Shown here: one piece after another, positions 6,347 through 13,061 of the stretch
Layout: each line of letters opens with the position of its first letter
How positions within the stretch are numbered: position 1 is the first letter of the stretch
Assembly: GCA_031551255.1 (NCBI GenBank)
Contig: JAVBNW010000049.1
Coordinates: 1-15,819 of the forward strand
Source: JAVBNW01 sp031551255
Lineage (GTDB): Bacteria; Bacillota; Clostridia; Christensenellales; UBA1750
Direction of reading: 5' to 3'
DNA: 15,819 bases
Translations under genes and position numbers: made by a program
The notes under the pieces: generated by a model
Told to the model about the DNA's origin: nothing
Seen by the model: the letters and a program-made list of their open reading frames with translations, nothing else
The model's database searches: none

Positions 6347-6358
6347 TTTGCATGCAAA
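6347..6358. repeat. 12-bp perfect palindrome in divergent promoter region
   Basis: TTTGCATGCAAA is fully palindromic and lies just downstream of the minus-strand -10 box of the binding-protein gene. Its size suits a dimeric repressor site such as those of the LacI family, but no regulator is encoded next to it. Confidence 0.4.
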
Positions 6359-6384
6359 ACAGTCTGGCGTTGCGCTGCCCTGCA

Positions 6385-6393
6385 AGTATAGCA
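6385..6393 (-). promoter_or_regulatory. Extended -10 promoter for the binding-protein gene
   Basis: On the minus strand TGCTATACT forms a TGn-extended -10 element (hexamer TATACT, complement of 6385-6390). No good -35 box sits at the normal distance, as is common for extended -10 promoters. It implies a leader of roughly 135 bases. Confidence 0.5.
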
Positions 6394-6405
6394 TATTTTG
6401 TATGC
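6391..6405. repeat. Inverted repeat between divergent promoters, possible operator
   Basis: GCATA (6391-6395) and TATGC (6401-6405) are perfect arms around TTTTG. The repeat lies between the two outward-facing -10 boxes, so one bound regulator could control both directions. Confidence 0.4.
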
Positions 6406-6408
6406 CGA

Positions 6409-6417
6409 TGGTACAAT
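6409..6417 (+). promoter_or_regulatory. Extended -10 promoter for the isomerase operon
   Basis: TGGTACAAT is a TGn-extended -10 element (hexamer TACAAT at 6412-6417) about 95 bp before the isomerase start. A -35 box is not obvious. It mirrors the minus-strand extended -10 across the inverted repeat. Confidence 0.45.
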
Positions 6418-6511
6418 GCATGGCGAGGGATCGCCGATTCATCCGGGAGGCATCTTTGCGTTGCGAGCCATTTGCAGCCTACTTGACACAATTATAGCGG
6501 GAGGTTTTTAT

Positions 6512-7330
6512 ATGGGCAAGATTCGCTTTGGCGTGGGCACGTATATTCTTAGGAAGGAAGCTGAAAAAGATCTGAACGGCGTGCTGGAGCGACTCGCCGC
6601 CATCGGCTACGACGGCGTGGAGCTGTTGGGCTTTTTCGGAAGAGAGCCTTCCGACATCCGCAAAAAACTGGATGCACTGGGCATATGCGCGCTGGGCGAT
6701 CACGTGCCGTACGACGCATTTCTCAGCGAGCCGGACAAAGTCATCGACGAACATCTGGAGGTTGGCTGCGGCTATGTGACCATCGCGCATCAGCAGGGGC
6801 AGTTTGTACCCGGCACGCAGGAATATGGCGATATGCTTACCGGCATGCGCGCCCTGATCGCCAAGTGCCTGCATAAGGGCTTAACGCCGCAGTACCACAA
6901 CCACGGCTGGGATGTGCTGGGCGATCCTTCCTATGCGGATAGCCTGCTTGGGGATCTTGCGAAGGACGGCTTGTGTCTGGAGCCGGATCTTGGGTGGATG
7001 GCGTTCAGCAGAGCCGACCCGGCGGCCTACCTTAAGCGCCACGGGGCGCATTGCCCGGTTTTGCACTTTAAAGATGTATACGCCGACGATTACGCGGCGA
7101 TTACGAAGCCCGCGGGGGATCTTAAGGGCGACCCTGCGAACGGCGGCTTTGAATTCCGCCCCACCGGCTACGGCACGGTAAACTTTCCGGCGCTGATGCC
7201 GCTGTGCCTCGCGTGCGATCCCAAGTGGATGGTAGTGGATCACGACCTGGCCTACGAGCGCGATACGTACGAAGACCTGCGATTGAGCCTCGAATATACC
7301 AAGGCGCTGTACGCCATGTCGCTTACGTGA
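6512..7330 (+). CDS. Sugar phosphate isomerase/epimerase (xylose isomerase-like TIM barrel)
   Basis: This 272-residue protein belongs to the AP endonuclease 2/xylose isomerase-like TIM barrel family, whose members isomerise, epimerise or dehydrate sugars and inositol derivatives using a bound divalent metal. Recognisable segments are the N-terminal strand FGVGTY, IGYDGVELLG at 31-40, YHNHGWD at 128-134, EPDLGW at 157-162 and LHFKD at 184-188. The Glu, Asp and His residues in the last three are the expected metal ligands. ATG 6512 has GGGAGG 7 bases upstream; in-frame starts further upstream lie in the promoter region. Its stop overlaps a possible GTG start of the next gene. With the divergent oxidoreductase and the dehydrogenase downstream it suggests a sugar or sugar-acid catabolic route. 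The substrate is not deducible. Confidence 0.9.
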   Translation: MGKIRFGVGTYILRKEAEKDLNGVLERLAAIGYDGVELLGFFGREPSDIRKKLDALGICALGDHVPYDAFLSEPDKVIDEHLEVGCGYVTIAHQQGQFVPGTQEYGDMLTGMRALIAKCLHKGLTPQYHNHGWDVLGDPSYADSLLGDLAKDGLCLEPDLGWMAFSRADPAAYLKRHGAHCPVLHFKDVYADDYAAITKPAGDLKGDPANGGFEFRPTGYGTVNFPALMPLCLACDPKWMVVDHDLAYERDTYEDLRLSLEYTKALYAMSLT

Positions 7331-8118
7331 GCGGAGAGTTTTCGGCGCTGCGCATGATCGCTTCAGACTTGGACCGCACGCTGCTGGGCGAAGGCGGCGA
7401 GCTATCCGATGCCGCGGCCGGGGTGCTTGGGCGCTGCCGCGCGCGCGGCCTGATTACGGCGTTTGCGACCGCGCGGCCCGAGCGCGCCACCTGGGTATTT
7501 CAGCAAAAGTTCAGGCCGGATTACGTGTTTGCGAACAATGGCGCTTCCATCTACCATAATGGCGAAAAGATTTACGAAGCCGCCATTCCCCGGGATGTGC
7601 TGCGCGCGGTTTTGCGTCAGGTGCTTGCGCATCCTAAGGTAGCGTGCATCGTGATCGAGGCAGAGGGCCGCCAGTACACCAACTGCGCGGACACGAGCGA
7701 CTGGGGCTTGCACTGGAACCCCGCCTACACGGATTTTTCATCGATACCCGATGTAGATGCGCCCAAGTTCTCCATTGAGTGCGCGGATGGCGAGGCCATC
7801 CGGCGCATGCTTGAGCATTATCCGGAGCTGACGCTCAGCGCGAACAGCGGCGAGGACCGGTACCAAATCGTGTGCGCGGGCGAGAGCAAGCTTCATGCGA
7901 TCGAGCGCGTCGCCGCGATGCTGGGCTTTTCCGTTAAGCAGGTGGCCGCCTTTGGCGACGACCATAACGATGTTGCGATGCTGAAGAGGTGTGGCGTGGG
8001 TGTGGCGGTGAAAGAGGCGATTCCCGAGGCGAAGAGGGCCGCGCGTTTCATCTGCCCAAGCCACCGCGAGGACGGCGTCGCGCGCTGGATCGAGGACCAT
8101 ATACTTTCGATGCCGTGA
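7327..8118 (+). CDS. Cof-type HAD-IIB phosphatase
   Basis: About 263 residues with the Cof/HAD-IIB layout. Motif I is SDLDRT (Asp14 nucleophile, Asp16 general acid, with Arg where Gly is usual), Thr48 in TAR is in the motif II region, Lys188 is motif III, and GDDHND at 210-215 is motif IV. The cap domain lies between motifs II and III. Such enzymes dephosphorylate sugar phosphates, nucleotides or cofactors in the cytoplasm. The start is unsure. GTG 7327 overlaps the isomerase TGA in a GTGA arrangement that favours translational coupling. ATG 7354 would give MIASDLDRTLL but trims the first strand and lies 15 bases from GGAGAG. The gene ends 14 bp before the dehydrogenase start, so all three form one operon. 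Confidence 0.88.
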   Translation: MSGEFSALRMIASDLDRTLLGEGGELSDAAAGVLGRCRARGLITAFATARPERATWVFQQKFRPDYVFANNGASIYHNGEKIYEAAIPRDVLRAVLRQVLAHPKVACIVIEAEGRQYTNCADTSDWGLHWNPAYTDFSSIPDVDAPKFSIECADGEAIRRMLEHYPELTLSANSGEDRYQIVCAGESKLHAIERVAAMLGFSVKQVAAFGDDHNDVAMLKRCGVGVAVKEAIPEAKRAARFICPSHREDGVARWIEDHILSMP

Positions 8119-8132
8119 AGGAGGGTTGCCCG

Positions 8133-9128
8133 ATGAAGATCTTGGTCGTGATGCCCAAAGGAGATGTGCGCGATTCCTTTCTGCCGCCCAAGGTGGCCAA
8201 GCTGCTTGAGGACATGGGCGAGGTGGATTGGAACCTAACCGACGCGCAGCTTTCGCCCGAAGAACTGCGTGGGAGGCTTTCCGGGGTAACCTTTGCGGTG
8301 ACGGGCTGGGGGAGCCCGCGCTTTAGCGAGGACGTTTTAGCCGGAGCGGACAGTCTGCGGGCGATCGCCTACACCGCGGGTTCCGTCGCGCCTATCGTTT
8401 CGGATGCGGTGTACGAGCGCGGCATCCGGGTGATCGGCGGCAACGACATGTTCGCCGAATCGGTGGCCGAGGGCGTGATCGGCTATGCGCTCGCGTCGCT
8501 TCGGGATATTCCGCGCTATGCGCGCATGATGCAGGAAGATGGCTGGAGCTGCCCGGATTGGTATACCGAGGGGCTGCTTGGGCAAACCGTGGGGCTCATC
8601 GGCTTCGGCGCGGTGGCCAAGCATACCGCGAAGCTGCTTAATGCGTTCGGCACGACCATCAAGGTGCACGCCGACCACGTGACGCCCGAAGAAGAGCTCA
8701 AGCACGGCGTTACGAAGACCACGCTGGAGGATATCTTCACCACCTGCAAGGTCGTGTCGCTGCACACCTCGGCGGTGCCGGAATACCGTCACATCGTAAA
8801 CGAACGCCTTTTGCGGATGCTGCCCGACGGCGCGCTGTTCATCAACACATCCCGCGGCATGTGCGTAGACGAGGCGGCGCTCGCGCGCGAGGCGGCCATG
8901 GGGCGCTTCCGCGTGGTGTTGGATGTGTACGACAAGGAGCCGCTTTCGATGGACAGCCCGCTGCGAGGCCTTCCCAACGTGCTGCTGATGCCCCATATGG
9001 CAGGCCCTACCGTCGACCGTCGAAGCTTCATCGGCAAGGCCGTGATCGAGGCCACCGCAAGCATCTTAGCGGGCGGGCAGTCTCATCTTGAGATCACCCG
9101 CGAAATGGCCGACAGGATGACCCGATAA
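8133..9128 (+). CDS. D-isomer-specific 2-hydroxyacid dehydrogenase
   Basis: At 331 residues this has the normal size for the D-2-hydroxyacid dehydrogenase family, which interconverts 2-oxoacids and D-2-hydroxyacids with NAD(P)H. The nucleotide-binding fold shows VGLIGFGAVA at 153-162, a GxGxxA form of the usual GxGxxG. The catalytic set is present: Arg241 in NTSRG, Glu269 in YDKEP and His288 in PHMAG. Possible activities include glyoxylate/hydroxypyruvate reductase or a sugar-acid step; the neighbouring isomerase and oxidoreductase favour carbohydrate catabolism. ATG 8133 follows AAGGAGGG by 7 bases, an excellent ribosome site that overlaps the previous stop codon. This is the last gene of the plus-strand operon and faces the glucokinase gene across a shared terminator. 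Confidence 0.92.
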   Translation: MKILVVMPKGDVRDSFLPPKVAKLLEDMGEVDWNLTDAQLSPEELRGRLSGVTFAVTGWGSPRFSEDVLAGADSLRAIAYTAGSVAPIVSDAVYERGIRVIGGNDMFAESVAEGVIGYALASLRDIPRYARMMQEDGWSCPDWYTEGLLGQTVGLIGFGAVAKHTAKLLNAFGTTIKVHADHVTPEEELKHGVTKTTLEDIFTTCKVVSLHTSAVPEYRHIVNERLLRMLPDGALFINTSRGMCVDEAALAREAAMGRFRVVLDVYDKEPLSMDSPLRGLPNVLLMPHMAGPTVDRRSFIGKAVIEATASILAGGQSHLEITREMADRMTR

Positions 9129-9151
9129 GGAAAGCCCCGTTTCCAAACAAA

Positions 9152-9180
9152 AAGGAGGAAGCCGGTCCGGCTTCCTCCTT
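9152..9180 (-). terminator. Strong hairpin terminator between convergent genes
   Basis: AAGGAGGAAGCCGG (9152-9165) is followed after one base by its exact complement (9167-9180); in practice a stem of about 12 bp with a small loop. On the minus strand it is followed by TTTTTGTTT-like sequence, making it the terminator of the glucokinase operon. On the plus strand it can also close the dehydrogenase operon, with a weaker T-tract. Confidence 0.88.
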
Positions 9181-9218
9181 GCCTGTGTTATGGATCTTCG
9201 CGGGCGGGCTTCGCCGCC

Positions 9219-10181
9219 TTAGTTCGCCAATGTGTTGTCGCGTCCAAGCATAGCCGCGCCGATGATGCCCGCGTCGTTGCCCATGGTGGAAAGCTCGATG
9301 CGCGCATAGGACACGCCCTTATAGAAGATCTTTTTTGCGACGGAGGCGCGTAGCGGCTCGACAAGAAATTCTCCCGCGCGGCTGACCCCGCCGCCCAGCG
9401 CGATCACCTCGGGATCGATGAAGTTGATGATGGTGACGATGCCCGCCGCCATGTATTCGATATAGCGGTCAAAGATGATCTTAGCCTGCACATCGCCCGC
9501 CTTCGCAGAGTCGATGACGATTCTTGCCGACATCTTCTCCGGATCGCCCCCGGTTTTTTTGTATAGCTCGGATTCGGGGTGGTCTTTTAATATGGCGTTC
9601 GCGCCGCGGATGAGCGCCCCGCCCGAGGTATAGCGCTCCCAGCAGCCCTTGTTGCCGCAGGTGCACTGGTCTCCATCCACTTCCACGATCATGTGCCCAA
9701 GCTCGCTGGCGATGTGGTGTGGGCCGGAGTAGACCTTCCCATCCAGGATGATGCCGCCGCCGACCCCCGTGCCAAGCGTCAGGAACACCGACTGTTTGCA
9801 CCCCTTCGTAACTCCCGCGAACGATTCGGCGAGCCCGGCCACGGTGGCGTCGTTTTCGATGAACAGCGGTTTTTTGATATAGGGGTTTAAGTATTCGCGC
9901 ACCGGCACATCGTGCCAGCCCAGGTTCGTGCAAAACAGCACCACGCCGGTGTCGTTGTTGGCGATGCCGGGAACCCCCGCGCCGATGGCCGTAATGTCCT
10001 TAAGCGTAAGGTTTGCCTTGGCGATCAGGTCGAGGCACAGCCTGCCCATATCCTCGCACACGGGCTTCGGGCCGCGCTCGGCCTTGGTGGGCACCTCGCC
10101 CTGTATGATGATTTTGCCCGCCTCGTTCACGATGCCCGCGGCGATGTTCGTGCCGCCCAGGTCGATGCCGATGAAATACAT
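9219..10181 (-). CDS. glcK: ROK-family glucokinase
   Basis: This 320-residue protein matches ROK glucokinases of Bacillota, which phosphorylate cytoplasmic glucose with ATP to glucose 6-phosphate. DLGGT at 7-11 is the first phosphate-binding motif, Asn110-Asp111 in ENDAT supply the sugar contact and catalytic base, and GTGVGGG at 137-143 is the second phosphate motif. Glu160 and His163 in ELGH, followed by CTCGNKGC at 173-180, form the ROK sugar-binding and zinc site. There is no N-terminal helix-turn-helix, so it is a kinase and not a ROK repressor. The start ATG 10181 has GAGAGGGG about 8 bases upstream. It follows hprK by 50 bp in the same operon, a sensible pairing of glucose phosphorylation with catabolite-control signalling. 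A different hexose as substrate is possible. Confidence 0.92.
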   Translation of the reverse strand: MYFIGIDLGGTNIAAGIVNEAGKIIIQGEVPTKAERGPKPVCEDMGRLCLDLIAKANLTLKDITAIGAGVPGIANNDTGVVLFCTNLGWHDVPVREYLNPYIKKPLFIENDATVAGLAESFAGVTKGCKQSVFLTLGTGVGGGIILDGKVYSGPHHIASELGHMIVEVDGDQCTCGNKGCWERYTSGGALIRGANAILKDHPESELYKKTGGDPEKMSARIVIDSAKAGDVQAKIIFDRYIEYMAAGIVTIINFIDPEVIALGGGVSRAGEFLVEPLRASVAKKIFYKGVSYARIELSTMGNDAGIIGAAMLGRDNTLAN

Positions 10182-10231
10182 AGTCTATCCCCTCTCTTGT
10201 GTCGGAATGAAAACCATTACGTGGCGAGCGC

Positions 10232-11152
10232 TTAAAGCTCTTCGCCTTCCAGCCGCGCGCTCAGGCGCTCGTCAAGCTCCTTCGCCGCGTGGTAGCCCAT
10301 CAGCTTGAGGCGGTGATTGCTCGCGGCCACCTCTAAAATGATCGCCAGGTTGCGGCCCGGCCGCACGGGGATCGTCAGCCTCTGGAGCTTCACGCCCAGT
10401 ATGGTTACGAATTCTTCGTTGATGCCGAGCCTGTCGTACTCCTTCGAGTCGTTCCACAGCTCAAGATGAGCGACCAAGTCGATGGATTTGGCGTTGATCA
10501 CCGCGCCGACCCCGAACATGTTTTTGATGTTGATGATGCCGACGCCGCGCACTTCCATGAAGTGGCGCACTGTGCCCGGCGCTTCGCCGGAAAGGCGGTT
10601 GTCGGATACCTTGCGGATCTCCACCACGTCGTCCGCCACGAGGCGGTGGCCGCGCTTAACCAGCTCGAGCGCGCATTCGCTCTTGCCCACGCCGCTCTCG
10701 CCGGTGATCAGCACGCCGGTGCCGAACACATCCATCAAAACGCCGTGCCGCGTGACGATGGGCGCAAGGCAGCGGTTGATGAACGCTATGGCGATCTGCG
10801 TAAACTTCGTCGTGACCATGCGCGAGCGAAACAGCGGTATGCCGGTCTCCTGCGCCACTTCGATTAGCTCCACCGGGCACTGCATGTTGCGGCACACGAT
10901 GATGCCGGGCATCGGCTGCGCCATATACTTTTGCAGGCGCTCGCGGCGCACGACAGGATCCAGATCCAGCAGATAGTTCATTTCCACCTTGCCGATGATC
11001 TGCAGGCGATCGTAGGCGAAAAATTCGAAGTAGCCGGTAAACTGCAGGCCGGGGCGGTTCAGATCCGACGTGGTGATGTCGATGGCTTTGCGCTCCCCGC
11101 CGAAGATGACCTCCAGTTCAAGGGCGCCTACAAATGTATCGAAGCCAATCAT
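10232..11152 (-). CDS. hprK: HPr kinase/phosphorylase
   Basis: The 306 residues match HprK, the sensor enzyme of carbon catabolite control in Bacillota. It phosphorylates HPr at Ser46 when glycolytic intermediates and ATP are high, and removes the phosphate by phosphorolysis when they are low. The N-terminal domain covers about 1-130. The C-terminal catalytic domain has His136, the P-loop GESGVGKS at 151-158, ADD at 173-175 and the family signature MEVRGVGIINI at 199-209, with Glu200. The conserved C-terminal region follows (RPGRNLAIILEVAA). HPr and CcpA are not in the window. The start ATG 11152 overlaps the upstream phosphatase stop as ATGA, and GGAAGGGG lies about 8 bases upstream, so translation is probably coupled. 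Confidence 0.97.
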   Translation of the reverse strand: MIGFDTFVGALELEVIFGGERKAIDITTSDLNRPGLQFTGYFEFFAYDRLQIIGKVEMNYLLDLDPVVRRERLQKYMAQPMPGIIVCRNMQCPVELIEVAQETGIPLFRSRMVTTKFTQIAIAFINRCLAPIVTRHGVLMDVFGTGVLITGESGVGKSECALELVKRGHRLVADDVVEIRKVSDNRLSGEAPGTVRHFMEVRGVGIINIKNMFGVGAVINAKSIDLVAHLELWNDSKEYDRLGINEEFVTILGVKLQRLTIPVRPGRNLAIILEVAASNHRLKLMGYHAAKELDERLSARLEGEEL

Positions 11153-11970
11153 AACAATACCCCTTCCAACGCGTAGCGCCGAATTGCCTCGCCGACGCCT
11201 CCGTGCATGTTGCTCTTGGTGACGCAGTCTGCGCGGGCTTTTACGGCATCCGATGCGTTATCCACCGCCACGCCTACCCCCGCCCATTCGATCATCGTCA
11301 GGTCGTTCTCGCCGTCTCCTATGGCCATCACCTGCTGGGGCAGTATGCCCTCCCGCCCGCACAGAAAGCGTAGCGCAGCGCCCTTGGTGGCCTCAGGGTG
11401 CGTAAGCTCCAAATAAAAAGACTTGGAGCGGAAGATCGACAGCCGTCCGCCGAAGCGCGCCTCCATCGCCTGCTGCACCTTCGCCATCTTCTGCTGATCC
11501 TTGATGATGAACAAAAGCTTTTGCGACGGGCGGTTTTCCGCGCGCATATAATCGGCAAGGTCGCCTACCGCGGCGCCGCCCCCGCCGGAAAGTTCGGAAT
11601 ATAGTTCGCTCTCGGCGCAGTCCTTTTCGAACTCAAAGTCTTCATCCATATAAAACTGAAGGTATGCATCCATCTCGCGGGCGAGCTCGGCTACCTGAAT
11701 GCACACAGAAGGCTCGACAAAGCGCTCGTACACGGATTCGCCAGCGGGGTAGCGCAACACTTTGGCGCCGTTCAGGGTGATGGCCGGGCCCTCGTGGCGC
11801 ATGGGCTCGAGCGCAATAAACATCGAATTGTAGCGCCTGCCCGATGCGGGCGCTATGACGATGCCGCGCTCCCTCGCTTCGCGGATCGCCTCCAGATCGC
11901 TTTGGGCTACCGTCCGATCATCCCTTAGCAGCGTGTCGTCCAGGTCGAAGGCGATTAGCCTGATTGGCAT
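11149..11970 (-). CDS. Cof-type HAD-IIB phosphatase
   Basis: This 273-residue Cof-like HAD phosphatase has motif I FDLDDT (Asp9, Asp11), motif II Ser43 in ASGRR, motif III Lys196, and motif IV GDGEND at 218-223. The cap domain spans about 80-185. Relatives hydrolyse sugar phosphates, pyridoxal phosphate or FMN; which applies here is unknown. ATG 11970 (MPIRLIAFD) is chosen because GGGGGG lies about 9 bases upstream and the longer in-frame start at 12003 would fall in the -10 box. It is the first gene of the operon with hprK and the glucokinase, and its stop overlaps hprK by 4 bases. It shares only general family similarity with the other Cof-type protein at 7327-8118. Confidence 0.9.
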   Translation of the reverse strand: MPIRLIAFDLDDTLLRDDRTVAQSDLEAIREARERGIVIAPASGRRYNSMFIALEPMRHEGPAITLNGAKVLRYPAGESVYERFVEPSVCIQVAELAREMDAYLQFYMDEDFEFEKDCAESELYSELSGGGGAAVGDLADYMRAENRPSQKLLFIIKDQQKMAKVQQAMEARFGGRLSIFRSKSFYLELTHPEATKGAALRFLCGREGILPQQVMAIGDGENDLTMIEWAGVGVAVDNASDAVKARADCVTKSNMHGGVGEAIRRYALEGVLL

Positions 11971-12001
11971 ATGCGGACACCCCCCGTTTATTTCACCCAT
12001 C

Positions 12002-12030
12002 ATTATATACGATGTGCGGCGTTCTGAAAA
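12002..12030 (-). promoter_or_regulatory. Sigma-A promoter of the Cof phosphatase-hprK-glucokinase operon
   Basis: On the minus strand TTTTCA (complement of 12025-12030) and a consensus TATAAT (complement of 12002-12007) are separated by exactly 17 bp. The start codon at 11970 follows after a leader of about 25 bases. Confidence 0.7.
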
Positions 12031-12056
12031 GACGGCGCGCCCCGTGCGGCAACGCC

Positions 12057-12800
12057 CTATGTATCGTCTTCAAACAGCGTGCGCTGCATGGCGCGATAAT
12101 TATTTACAAAATTGCGCATCACGGCGTAGTGCTCGGTGCGCTCGTATTCGGTTTCATAGGGGGCGCCTTCGCCAAGCTGCCAAAGCTGCGCTCCGGGATA
12201 GGATAAAAGGATCGGCGAATGCGATGCGATGATAAACTGAGATCCCTTTAAGGCGAGCTCGTGCATGCGGCGAAGAAGCGCCAGCTGCCGGGTGGGTGAC
12301 AGGGCCGCCTCGGGCTCGTCCAGCAAATAGAGCCCCGGCCCCTCGATGCGGTGCATGAACAATGAGAAAAATGCCTCGCCGTGGGATTGTTCGTGCAGGG
12401 ACTTGCCGCCGTAGCTGTCGCGAAGCGGCGGCCCGAACGAAAACTCGTTATCCAACCTGTCGATATGGCTTGCTACATTATAAAAGCTTTCGGCGCGCAG
12501 AAAATAGCCGTCGCGTTCGCGCTTGGGCGCGCGTATCACGGTAAGCGCCCTATGCAGCGGCGAATGGGTTTCGGCGGTGGAAAAGCGGAAATTGCGCGAA
12601 CCGCCCTCGGCGTTGAAGCCACAGGCGACGGCGGTCGCCTCCAATAATGTCGACTTGCCCGAGCCGTTTTCGCCCAGGAAGAACGTTGTAGGGGATGTGA
12701 ACATCAGCTCGCCAAGCGCTTGGATCGAGGGGAGACAGTACGGGTACGCGCTCCAATCCTCCACCTCGTCGCGCTTGAGGCGTACGCCGCGTAAAAACAT
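12057..12800 (-). CDS. AAA family ATPase (ABC-type ATPase fold, COG3910-like)
   Basis: This 247-residue protein is a stand-alone ATP-binding-cassette-fold ATPase of the kind labelled predicted ATPase or AAA_21-like. The Walker A motif is GENGSGKS at 43-50. A degenerate signature, LHEQSHGE, is at 135-142. The Walker B motif is GLYLLDEPEAALS at 156-168, with Glu162 catalytic, and the H-loop is ASHSP with His194. It has no membrane segment and no transporter partner nearby. Relatives resemble RecF/SMC-type or phage-defence ATPases, but the function of this solitary class is not established. ATG 12800 has GAGGAGG 6 bases upstream; the longer frame up to 12911 runs into the promoter. It may simply be a housekeeping gene of unknown role. 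Confidence 0.85.
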   Translation of the reverse strand: MFLRGVRLKRDEVEDWSAYPYCLPSIQALGELMFTSPTTFFLGENGSGKSTLLEATAVACGFNAEGGSRNFRFSTAETHSPLHRALTVIRAPKRERDGYFLRAESFYNVASHIDRLDNEFSFGPPLRDSYGGKSLHEQSHGEAFFSLFMHRIEGPGLYLLDEPEAALSPTRQLALLRRMHELALKGSQFIIASHSPILLSYPGAQLWQLGEGAPYETEYERTEHYAVMRNFVNNYRAMQRTLFEDDT

Positions 12801-12886
12801 AGGTTTCCTCCTCGCCGCACGGTGACGATTGGCCTGGCAGGCGATAAGTGGGAGCAGTGGCGGCGCCTGCCTATCCTCCCTTCCGC

Positions 12887-12915
12887 AGCATAGCAAACTT
12901 TTGCTCTGCACGCAA
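12887..12915 (-). promoter_or_regulatory. Promoter of the AAA ATPase gene
   Basis: On the minus strand TTGCGT (complement of 12910-12915) and TATGCT (complement of 12887-12892) are 17 bp apart, and the -10 box is TGn-extended. It predicts a leader of about 80 bases. Confidence 0.5.
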
Positions 12916-12978
12916 ATTGGTCCAAAGTTGCAAGGTGAATTAGTACATCCTTCATTTTTATTTTACCATTCGCTTATC

Positions 12979-13007
12979 TTGTGGAAAATATGATGCCGTG
13001 ATACAAT
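12979..13007 (+). promoter_or_regulatory. Promoter of the aminotransferase gene
   Basis: TTGTGG (12979-12984) and TACAAT (13002-13007) are 17 bp apart, and TGA directly before the hexamer gives an extended -10. The leader, about 48 bases long, contains a TGCGGC/GCCGCA hairpin before the ribosome site. Confidence 0.6.
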
Positions 13008-13061
13008 TGGTCTTGCATATTTTTTTGCGGCGGAAGTGCCGCACTGAGGAGAGAGTGCTCA

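Noticed and set aside
6483..6488. TTGACA as a -35 box for the isomerase gene
   Set aside because: A -10 box 17 bp further on would lie at 6506-6511, placing the transcript start after the start codon and losing the ribosome site.
7204..7326. Longer start for the Cof-type phosphatase at 7204
   Set aside because: It would overlap the isomerase coding region by over 120 bases and add residues with no family similarity.
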